Assembly (NCBI GenBank): GCA_030637505.1
Contig: DAOWGJ010000106.1
Span: forward strand, 1 to 10,600
Length of the DNA stretch: 10,600 bases
Source of the DNA: Holophagae bacterium
Lineage (GTDB): Bacteria; Acidobacteriota; Thermoanaerobaculia; Thermoanaerobaculales; Sulfomarinibacteraceae
Direction: 5' to 3'
Each line of letters opens with the position of its first letter. Positions within the stretch are counted from its first letter, which is position 1. Below are positions 1-5,541 of this stretch, in pieces. The translations under genes were made by a program, and so were the position numbers. The notes below the pieces were generated by a model. It was not told where the DNA came from. It was given only the letters and a program-made list of their open reading frames with translations, and searched no databases.

Positions 1-2
1 AC

Positions 3-266
3 GGCAGCAGCCGCCGCAGCGAACTGGACTGGCAGGGGAGGGGTGACGATAATCGGGTTGTCAACTTTCCGGCGACCGGAAGGGAAGGGGTAGGGGACAT
101 CGTCGACGTCGAGATTCTGCGGGCCGGGGCCCATTCTTTGTACGGCCGAGCCGTCGAGAGTTCACGAGGACCAGCCCTCCCCGTCCTCTCGGAGGGACCG
201 CCTGGTGAAACCGGATCGAGGAAAGAGGGGACTGACCAATTCCGCGGGATGGCCGCGGGCTCGTAG
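3..266 (+). CDS. miaB: tRNA-2-methylthio-N6-dimethylallyladenosine synthase MiaB, C-terminal TRAM domain (5' truncated by window edge)
   Basis: The third forward frame is open from the window edge to a TAG at 264-266 and encodes 87 residues. It contains WQGRGDDNRVVNFP, then VGDIVDVEILRAGAHSLYGR, which is the usual layout of the RNA-binding TRAM domain at the C-terminus of MiaB-family radical-SAM methylthiotransferases (GRT..NR.V.FP ... vG..v.V.I..A...SL.G). MiaB adds the methylthio group to i6A37 of tRNAs reading U-starting codons. The radical-SAM and N-terminal cluster domains lie upstream of the window. After the TRAM domain there is a Gly/Pro/Ser-rich tail of about 30 residues. A bifunctional-nuclease gene downstream is, from memory, a recurring arrangement in deltaproteobacteria-like genomes, and supports MiaB over other TRAM proteins such as RimO or MtaB. 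Those alternatives are not fully excluded from the C-terminus alone. Confidence 0.8.
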   Translation, partial: GSSRRSELDWQGRGDDNRVVNFPATGREGVGDIVDVEILRAGAHSLYGRAVESSRGPALPVLSEGPPGETGSRKEGTDQFRGMAAGS

Positions 267-318
267 CAGTGAGTTCGTTCCGGGCGATACCGTCGAGGGG
301 CGAAATTCAATTTCGAGT

Positions 319-348
319 TTCACGTCCGGGAGTTTGCCCCCCTATATC
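319..348 (+). promoter_or_regulatory. weak candidate sigma70 promoter upstream of the BFN gene
   Basis: In the 149-base gap between the miaB fragment and the BFN gene, TTCACG (319-324) is followed after 18 bases by TATATC (343-348). Each matches 4 of 6 consensus positions. It would give a leader of about 60 bases. A perfect TTGACA at 381-386 has no usable -10 before the start codon, so it is less likely. The same gap holds a 6-bp inverted repeat CGAAAT-TCA-ATTTCG at 301-315 and a C5/G5 complementary pair around 336-362. Neither is followed by a T-tract. Confidence 0.2.
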
Positions 349-415
349 GTAGACCCTGGGGGAGAGGTCACCAAGAATCCTTGACAGACACCGTGGCATC
401 GCCCACAGTAAGGTT

Positions 416-916
416 ATGGCGTCACCTCATCCTGTCTTCGTCTCCGTAGAGGTCCGGGCGTTGGTTGTTGACCCGATCACGGACGCCCCTGTCGTGATTC
501 TCCAGGTTGCGGAGGGAACAGATCTGCTGCCGATTTGGATCGGCGGATTCGAGGCACACTCGATTGCCATGGCGGTCGAAGGAATTAAACCGCCCCGACC
601 TCTGACCCACGACCTGCTGAAGTCCGTAATTGAACTTACCGGCTTCGAAGTTGTCGGTATTCGAATTCACAGTATGGAAGATGGCGTCTTCAAGGCCTCA
701 GCGCAATTGGTGAGCGCGGGCCCACCTCGGAAGAGTCTCGATATCGATGCCAGGCCGTCGGATGCAATCGCGCTCGCTCTTCGTGCTCAAGCACCAATTG
801 AAGTTTCCCAGACCGTTCTTGACCTTGCCAGCGTCCAGAAACAATCGGTTGACGAAGCGCTTCGGACTCTCTTGGAGCAGCTGGAACCCGAAGATCTCGG
901 CCAGTACGAGATGTAA
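416..916 (+). CDS. bifunctional nuclease (BFN/DUF151) family protein
   Basis: This encodes 166 residues, the usual length for bacterial DUF151 proteins. The BFN domain covers about residues 10-135. It starts with VEVRALVVDPITDAPVVIL and has the conserved LPIWIGGFEA (38-47) and DARPSDAIALALRAQAPI (111-128). The C-terminal tail (about 145-166) ends in EQLEPEDLGQYEM, close to the family's usual L.PEDFGKY.M ending. The family is named after plant proteins reported to have RNase and DNase activity, and a Thermotoga member has a known structure. The cellular role in bacteria is unsettled, so nuclease activity is a family inference. ATG 416 is the only reasonable start: the frame is closed by a TAG at 350-352 and no other start codon intervenes. 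The ribosome-binding site is poor (AAGG only two bases upstream). It lies 149 bases after miaB and 71 before parA on the same strand. Confidence 0.88.
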   Translation: MASPHPVFVSVEVRALVVDPITDAPVVILQVAEGTDLLPIWIGGFEAHSIAMAVEGIKPPRPLTHDLLKSVIELTGFEVVGIRIHSMEDGVFKASAQLVSAGPPRKSLDIDARPSDAIALALRAQAPIEVSQTVLDLASVQKQSVDEALRTLLEQLEPEDLGQYEM

Positions 917-951
917 GCCTAACCCTTCGGGTTAGGCTACGGGTTAGGCTA
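917..951 (+). terminator. 9-bp hairpin plus 11-bp direct repeat directly after the BFN stop codon
   Basis: GCCTAACCC (917-925) and GGGTTAGGC (929-937) form a perfect 9-bp stem with a TTC loop, starting at the base after the BFN stop codon. The right arm is repeated: GGGTTAGGCTA occurs at 929-939 and again at 941-951. The left arm could therefore pair with either copy. There is no T-tract, so it is not a canonical intrinsic terminator. It may attenuate read-through from bfn into parA or stabilise the bfn mRNA 3' end. Confidence 0.5.
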
Positions 952-955
952 TAGT
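950..955 (+). promoter_or_regulatory. candidate -10 element for parA
   Basis: TATAGT (950-955) matches 5 of 6 positions of the -10 consensus and would start transcription near 962, about 26 bases before the parA ATG. No convincing -35 is present: the region 16-18 bases upstream falls in the right arm of the preceding hairpin. It is a weak call; parA may also be read from the bfn promoter. Confidence 0.2.
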
Positions 956-987
956 GGCCAATCATAGAGACCCTTGATGGAGTGCCG

Positions 988-1779
988 ATGATCATAGCGA
1001 TTACGAACCAAAAAGGCGGCGTCGGAAAGACGACCACCGCAATCAATCTGGCCGCAGGTATGGCGGCCAAGGGATTCAAGACTCTGCTTGTCGATCTCGA
1101 TCCACAAGCCAACTCGACGATGGCGACGGCAAATCCTGAGGACGTACGGGAAAATATGTTCGATGTCATGCAGGGTACGGCCTCCATTGAATCCATTATC
1201 AGGCCATCGACTTCTCAGGAGGGGCTATGGATCGCGCCGTCACGGATTTCGATGGCAAAAATGGAGGTGTCTCTGATCGGCGAGCTTGATGCACCATACC
1301 GATTGAAGGATCGCCTCGATCAGCTTGAGACCCATTTTGATGCTGTGATCATAGACACACCCCCAACCCTTGGGTTAATCACGGTGAATGCCCTGGTTGC
1401 TGCTTCACACGTCCTTGTTCCAATCCAGGCGTCATATTTTGCGCTTGAGGGTACCGACGATCTTTTGGAGACGATCGATAAGATCAAAGCACGTCCTAAT
1501 ACCCAACTTCAGTTCCTGGGTGTCGTCGTCACCTTGTTTGACAAGAGAACCGTACTCGCCCGGCAGGTCGTCAGTGAAATCCACGACGTATTCGGGGACT
1601 TGGTCTTCGATACAGTGATCAGCAAATCTGTGCGGCTGGAAGAAAGTCCAGCCCACAGAGCCAGTATCTTCGAACACGCTCCGTCTTCCACCGGAGCCTA
1701 TGAATACTATGCGCTGTGCGAGGAAGTGTTGCAGCGGATTGGGTCGTCCGACAACGGGGTGGGGGAGGAAGGATTCTGA
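988..1779 (+). CDS. parA: chromosome-partitioning ATPase ParA/Soj
   Basis: A 263-residue deviant Walker-type ATPase that positions chromosomes by binding DNA non-specifically in its ATP dimer form and being stimulated by ParB. The deviant Walker A KGGVGKTT is at residues 9-16 with the signature lysine at 9 and the catalytic lysine at 14. LLVDLDPQANS (Walker A', Asp36/Asp38) follows, and the Walker B-like VIIDTPP has its Asp at about 123. The protein starts almost at Walker A, so it lacks the N-terminal helix-turn-helix of plasmid type Ia ParAs and fits the chromosomal Soj class. I place the start at ATG 988 because GGAG (979-982) lies five bases upstream. GTG 982 is in frame but has no Shine-Dalgarno and would overlap that GGAG. 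The stop TGA (1777-1779) shares its final A with the parB ATG, implying translational coupling. Confidence 0.93.
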   Translation: MIIAITNQKGGVGKTTTAINLAAGMAAKGFKTLLVDLDPQANSTMATANPEDVRENMFDVMQGTASIESIIRPSTSQEGLWIAPSRISMAKMEVSLIGELDAPYRLKDRLDQLETHFDAVIIDTPPTLGLITVNALVAASHVLVPIQASYFALEGTDDLLETIDKIKARPNTQLQFLGVVVTLFDKRTVLARQVVSEIHDVFGDLVFDTVISKSVRLEESPAHRASIFEHAPSSTGAYEYYALCEEVLQRIGSSDNGVGEEGF

Positions 1780-2669
1780 TGAGTTCCGGTAAGAGAGGTC
1801 TGCCCGAGAAACGCCTGATGCGTCATGATCGTCACTACGTTGACGAACTGGCCCAAAGAATGGGTGAAGGTATTGGGCGCATGGTGCGGGTTACCAATAT
1901 TGTCAGCAATCAGGATCAGCCGCGGACCAGCCTGGGTGCCTTCAGTGATCAGGTCAAAAGCATCAAAAGGCACGGTATTCTCGAACCTCTGTTGGTCAGA
2001 AAGGGTGAGCGCGGGAAGTATGAGCTCGTCTCCGGAGAACGGCGTTTTCACGCTGCGATGCAGGCGGAATTAACCGAGGTTCCCTGCATCGAACTCCAGG
2101 TTTCCGATCAACATGCCCTGGAAATTGCCTTGATTGAAAACCTTCAACGACAGGATCTCAATGCTTTCGAAGAAGGTGAAGGCTTTCGGACCCTGGTTGA
2201 AAAATATGGCTACACCCATGAGGAGGTCTCGAACGCGGTGGGCCGTTCCAGAGTGACTGTTACGGAGAGCTTGAAGCTCTTGGTGATTCCCGCAGACATC
2301 CGCGCAGAATGTCGGCATGCCGACATTCACGCCAAGGGGATGCTTCTGGAAATTGCCAAGGCGCCGTCCTCAGAGGCAATGAGGACATTGATCCGGGCGA
2401 TCATTGAGGAGCGGTTGGACCGTAGGGACTTGAGGCAGCGACGCGCAGAGATGGCCGAGGGCGGATCCGGGGAATCGACCGGGGCCGGCCAGACAGGCGA
2501 GGACAGGAAATCTTCGAAACGCCCCTTCGTCTGGAGGTACCAGCCGAAGGGTTATCCATTCAAGGTGTCGCTGGCGTTCAACACCGATTCGGAACCGGAA
2601 CCGAGAGAGGTCATTGCTGCCCTCGAGCATCTCCTTGAAGAACTGCGATCTTCGGTGGGTGAGGAATAG
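1779..2669 (+). CDS. parB: ParB/Spo0J-family chromosome-partitioning protein (divergent subfamily)
   Basis: This encodes 296 residues. ParB binds centromere-like parS, loads as a CTP-gated clamp, and stimulates ParA through its N-terminus. The order is: a basic N-terminus with KRGLPEKRLMRHDRHYVDEL (5-24), which contains KRGL in place of the usual ParA-contacting LGRGL; an NQDQPR segment (44-49); a CTP-binding region with GERRFHA (86-92, canonical GERRxRA); IENLQR (119-124); a helix-turn-helix at about 144-166; a Gly/Ser-rich linker (about 226-248); and a C-terminal segment (about 250-292) that probably dimerises. I start it at ATG 1779 because GGAGG/AAGGA (1764-1773) lies just upstream and the ATG overlaps the parA stop (TGATG). 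A start upstream at 1716 would overlap parA by 64 bases without a ribosome-binding site. The RHD.HYV N-terminus resembles, from memory, a ParB group seen in deltaproteobacteria and Acidobacteriota. Arg92-equivalent substitution: the last Arg of GERRxRA is His91. Confidence 0.92.
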   Translation: MSSGKRGLPEKRLMRHDRHYVDELAQRMGEGIGRMVRVTNIVSNQDQPRTSLGAFSDQVKSIKRHGILEPLLVRKGERGKYELVSGERRFHAAMQAELTEVPCIELQVSDQHALEIALIENLQRQDLNAFEEGEGFRTLVEKYGYTHEEVSNAVGRSRVTVTESLKLLVIPADIRAECRHADIHAKGMLLEIAKAPSSEAMRTLIRAIIEERLDRRDLRQRRAEMAEGGSGESTGAGQTGEDRKSSKRPFVWRYQPKGYPFKVSLAFNTDSEPEPREVIAALEHLLEELRSSVGEE

Positions 2670-2775
2670 TCCTGGTTGACCTCAATTTTCATGAATGAGC
2701 CCGGTTATATAGCGTTTCCCCATATTCAGGTTTACATAATATACCTTATCGGACGTTGGGTAATACCAGCGCCTT

Positions 2776-2807
2776 GTGGACTTTTCCAACCCTGTGGAAA
2801 AGTCTGC
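2776..2807. repeat. perfect 10-bp inverted repeat with a DnaA-box-like 9-mer, in the parB-lptFG gap
   Basis: GACTTTTCCA (2779-2788) and TGGAAAAGTC (2795-2804) are exact reverse complements around a 6-base loop. Two wobble pairs and a G-C pair extend the stem to 2776/2807. The right arm includes TGTGGAAAA (2793-2801), whose complement TTTTCCACA fits the relaxed DnaA-box consensus TTWTNCACA. The 224-base gap (2670-2893) is AT-rich around 2700-2765. No T-tract directly follows the stem. It could be a transcription-end structure for parAB, a regulator operator, or a replication-related site. Only the inverted repeat itself is certain. Confidence 0.55.
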
Positions 2808-2849
2808 GGATGATTTTCGTCTTCCTTGCCTTTCCCTGAAGGCCTGAGC

Positions 2850-2858
2850 TGCTAAACT
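2850..2858 (+). promoter_or_regulatory. candidate extended -10 promoter for lptFG
   Basis: TGCTAAACT (2850-2858) has the TGn extension followed by TAAACT (4 of 6 consensus). It would start transcription about 29 bases before the lptFG ATG at 2894. No good -35 is seen at 16-18 bases. The same TAAACT hexamer appears in the candidate promoter upstream of the exonuclease gene at 9229-9234. Confidence 0.25.
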
Positions 2859-2893
2859 CCGGCGGCCGATTATTGAACCGGTGAAAGAGCCCA

Positions 2894-5365
2894 ATGAGAC
2901 TTGTGACTCGACTCGACCGTCATGTTGCCCGAGAGGTTTTTGTGCCTTCGGTGTTGGCATTTGTCGTCTACACCGTTTTACTGCTGATGAATGGCCTATT
3001 TACCTTGATGGAACAGGTCGTCGTCTACGGGGTCTCGGCACAGGACGCTCTCAAGGTCCTGATGATCGGTATCCCCAGCGTTGCAATTCTGACGATTCCC
3101 GTCAGCTTCCTTTTCGGTGTCCTGTTGGCTGCGGGGCGAATGACGGCGGATAACGAGTTGACCGCCCTTCTGGCGGCGGGAATACCCGCAAGGCGACTCT
3201 ACAAGCCGGTTTTGTTCATCGCGTTCGCGTTGGGGATCGGATCCCTCTATTTGACTTTCTCCGTCATCCCAAACTCTACCCGGGAGATGCGGGTACTCCG
3301 GACCCGTATTTTTTCGTCCGGATCGGCGATAGGACGGATCCAGCCCAAGGTGTTTTATGACGAAATGCCGCAGATTCTCCTCTACGTCGAGGATGTTGAC
3401 TCAACGACTGGGAACTGGAAAAACGTCTTGATCCATAGGGTCATTTCCCCGGACGAAGCACAACTCATCCTGGCCAGGAGAGGCCGGATTATCAAGACGC
3501 AATCTGCTGGCGACAGCGATGTCATGTCAGATTCTCGAGAGGATTTCCAGGTCGATGAGGACTCTACACCCTGGATCGTTCTCGAGGATATGGTGACTCA
3601 CACGATCCTCCGAAAGCAACCCGAAAAGAACCTGATCAGCATGGTGCAAACTCACGCCTTTAAACCGGAAGGTGAGTCCCAAAAGGGTCAAAAGCTGGCC
3701 TACCGGCTGAGTCTTCGAGAACTGGATACCGGACAGTTGCTCGAAAAAATGCGAACCGGTCGAGACCCGGATGACAGTAGGACTGCCGACAAAATGACCT
3801 CGGATGAACGGCTCCAGGACATGAGGATGGCCGCGGTTGAATTCAATCGGCGAATGGCCATTCCTGCGGCCAGCATTACCTTCGCGCTTCTCGCCTTGCC
3901 TCTGGGAATCGGAGTCAGGGCAGGGAGCCGTGGCAGAGGGTTCTTGTTCTCGATCCTGGTTGTACTGGTCTATTACATTCTCAGCAGCTATGGCGAGTTT
4001 CTGGTACTCGAGAAGGGTGTTCCCGCCTCGATCGGAATGTGGATTCCAAATCTGATCTTGGCCTCCGCGGCGCTGGTACTCAGTCTGAGGATGGGCCGTT
4101 GGCTGGGTGACCGGCAGGGGTCTCAAGGAGGGATTTCAAGGCTGATCGTAATGCTTTGGAAACTCCGAAAAAGGCGCCTTCGCAGGTCCTCCGATGCCCT
4201 CGGAACGGCCACTTTGACTGGTTCGATTCCCATCGGGATTCAACGCAGAGTGTACGGAGGCGGCTTCCCAACACTTTTGGACCGGTACCTCATCCGTCGC
4301 CTGATGTCTCCCCTATTCCTCGTGTTGCTCAGTACGGTCTCGCTGTATGTAATCGGCGACCTGACCAACCACATGGACGAAATTGCCCGAAACGGTGCAC
4401 CGGCTCATGTGGTGCTGGCGTACTACTGGAACATTATTCCCAGAGCCTTGTTCGATGTTCTGCCGTTTGGCCTTCTGATCAGCGTCATCACGCTGTTGAC
4501 CATGCTTGAAAGGCAACAGGAGTTGACGGCATTGAAGGCCTCGGGGCTCTCGATCTTCAGGGTTACGGTTCCCCTCTTGTTGGTGGCCACGGGTGGAGTC
4601 GGTGCGATGTGGATCCTGGGAGAACATACCGTGCCCCGGTCTGATGCCAAGGCCTCTCGGCTCCTCGACGAAATCAAGGGCCGGGTCACGACGCCCAGAG
4701 GTTCCGCTGCTCATCGCAAATGGTTGATTGCCAGGGATGGCCGGACCTTTTATAGATTTCTGAAATATGACATTGCCAAAAAACGGCTGATCAGATTTTC
4801 GATGTTCCGGATTGACGGGCAAATGCGTTTGAAATACAGCCTGGTTGCTCACCGGGTGCATTACGACAACGGGGCTTGGATCGCCGACGGTGGTTGGCTG
4901 AGACACATCAACGAACAGGGCGATGACGATTTCGAGCGCATCAACGTGCCGACCGAAATCGGTATCGTTGAAGGCCCTTCCTATTTCGGCCAGGAGAACG
5001 AGAGGCCCAACGAACTGTCTCAGGCCGAGTTGAGGCAGTACATCAATGAGTTGGAGGACTCCGTCTATCGGGCACCGTCGTTGATAGTTCGTTGGCATCA
5101 AAAATTTTCGACGCCTCTCGCGGTGATGGTATTGGTCCTTCTCGCGATTCCCTTCTCTCTCGGTTCCGGCGGGGGGGCTCGTACTACAACAATGCAAGGC
5201 GTAGCCATCGCAGTCGCTTTGGGAATCGGGTATTTCATCCTGCTTGTTCCCCTGCTCGGCAAGCTCGGTGAGGCCGAATTCCTTCCGCCGGTGGTCGGCG
5301 CCTGGGTTCCGGTGGCCCTGGGAGTCCTTTTTGCGATCAACAGAATGACGCATATTAGAACTTGA
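2894..5365 (+). CDS. lptFG: LptF-LptG fusion: both LPS-export ABC permease subunits in one polypeptide
   Basis: LptF and LptG are the inner-membrane subunits which, with the LptB ATPase, extract lipopolysaccharide and pass it to the LptC/A/D bridge. They are normally separate proteins of about 360 residues each. Here one 823-residue frame contains two complete YjgP/YjgQ units. Unit 1 (about 1-405) has membrane segments near 16-36, 56-80 and 103-125, a periplasmic beta-rich domain (about 126-315), then segments near 321-341, 348-366 and 379-398. It shows NELTALLAAGI (87-97) and the LptF-like EFNRRMAIPAAS...LALPLGIG (316-340). A basic linker (about 400-455) is rich in Arg/Lys. Unit 2 (about 456-823) starts LLDRYLIRRLMSPLF and has segments near 471-489, 513-537 and 557-577, a periplasmic domain (about 578-735), then 738-757, 766-787 and 798-816. 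It contains LERQQELTALKASGLS (538-553). The order suggests LptF first, LptG second. The ribosome-binding site is weak (AAAGAG, 2884-2889). No stop or frameshift separates the halves. Confidence 0.9.
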   Translation: MRLVTRLDRHVAREVFVPSVLAFVVYTVLLLMNGLFTLMEQVVVYGVSAQDALKVLMIGIPSVAILTIPVSFLFGVLLAAGRMTADNELTALLAAGIPARRLYKPVLFIAFALGIGSLYLTFSVIPNSTREMRVLRTRIFSSGSAIGRIQPKVFYDEMPQILLYVEDVDSTTGNWKNVLIHRVISPDEAQLILARRGRIIKTQSAGDSDVMSDSREDFQVDEDSTPWIVLEDMVTHTILRKQPEKNLISMVQTHAFKPEGESQKGQKLAYRLSLRELDTGQLLEKMRTGRDPDDSRTADKMTSDERLQDMRMAAVEFNRRMAIPAASITFALLALPLGIGVRAGSRGRGFLFSILVVLVYYILSSYGEFLVLEKGVPASIGMWIPNLILASAALVLSLRMGRWLGDRQGSQGGISRLIVMLWKLRKRRLRRSSDALGTATLTGSIPIGIQRRVYGGGFPTLLDRYLIRRLMSPLFLVLLSTVSLYVIGDLTNHMDEIARNGAPAHVVLAYYWNIIPRALFDVLPFGLLISVITLLTMLERQQELTALKASGLSIFRVTVPLLLVATGGVGAMWILGEHTVPRSDAKASRLLDEIKGRVTTPRGSAAHRKWLIARDGRTFYRFLKYDIAKKRLIRFSMFRIDGQMRLKYSLVAHRVHYDNGAWIADGGWLRHINEQGDDDFERINVPTEIGIVEGPSYFGQENERPNELSQAELRQYINELEDSVYRAPSLIVRWHQKFSTPLAVMVLVLLAIPFSLGSGGGARTTTMQGVAIAVALGIGYFILLVPLLGKLGEAEFLPPVVGAWVPVALGVLFAINRMTHIRT

Positions 5366-5376
5366 TACTCGAACCT

Positions 5377-5410
5377 GGAAACTGGCGTTGGAAACTAGAA
5401 ACTGGAAACT
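5377..5410. repeat. GGAAACT heptamer tandem repeat
   Basis: GGAAACT occurs at 5377-5383, 5390-5396 and 5404-5410, with the variant AGAAACT at 5397-5403. The last three are exactly tandem with a 7-base period, and the first is offset by 13 bases. It begins 11 bases after the lptFG stop codon, in the gap between convergent genes. Short GGAAACTG-type repeats of this kind are, from memory, seen in intergenic DNA of several bacterial groups. No function is known to me. Confidence 0.7.
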
Positions 5411-5453
5411 GCCAGGATGCCGGAATTACACCGTTAGAATCACCGTCTGGTTT

Positions 5454-5541
5454 TGAACCGGTTGTCGCAAAGAACACTAAGGACAATAATTTCAATCTCT
5501 TCTTTGCGTTCCCTTTGCGGTCTTCGCGTCTTGGCGGTTCA
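5454..5541. repeat. long imperfect palindrome between convergent genes (dispersed-repeat-like)
   Basis: The left arm (5454-5482, beginning TGAACCG and containing CGCAAAGAACACTAAGG) is matched by the reverse complement of the right arm (5512-5541, beginning TGAACCG and containing CGCGAAGACCGCAAAGG). The outer 7 bases are identical and 13 of the inner 17 match; the stretch between them does not align. The arms flank an AT-rich 29-base centre. The right arm holds a degenerate CTTTGCG/GTCTTCGCG/TCTTGGCGG series, which resembles, from memory, dispersed AACCGCCAAGACGC-type intergenic repeats of environmental bacteria. Its outer end, 5539-5541, is also the stop codon of the serine hydrolase on the minus strand. 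Placed between convergent genes, it could act as a bidirectional transcription-end structure. Confidence 0.6.

Noticed and set aside
317..325. GTTTCACGT, half of a parS-like palindrome
   Set aside because: The second half does not match (CCGGGA in place of GAAACA), so only about 10 of 16 positions agree. It is not a credible parS on its own.
381..386. Perfect TTGACA -35 hexamer upstream of bfn
   Set aside because: No -10-like hexamer lies 16-19 bases downstream, and a start site would fall on or next to the ATG.
2682..2960. Minus-strand ORF of 92 residues across the parB-lptFG gap
   Set aside because: It overlaps the lptFG start, covers AT-rich intergenic DNA, and has no ribosome-binding site or recognisable motif.
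3527..4126. Minus-strand ORF of 199 residues within lptFG
   Set aside because: It is a shadow frame over well-supported permease coding sequence, with no homology signal that I recognise.
4313..5353. Long minus-strand ORF (346 residues) opposite lptFG
   Set aside because: It lies entirely within lptFG in another frame, has a low-complexity polar composition and no domain. It is a shadow of the real gene.
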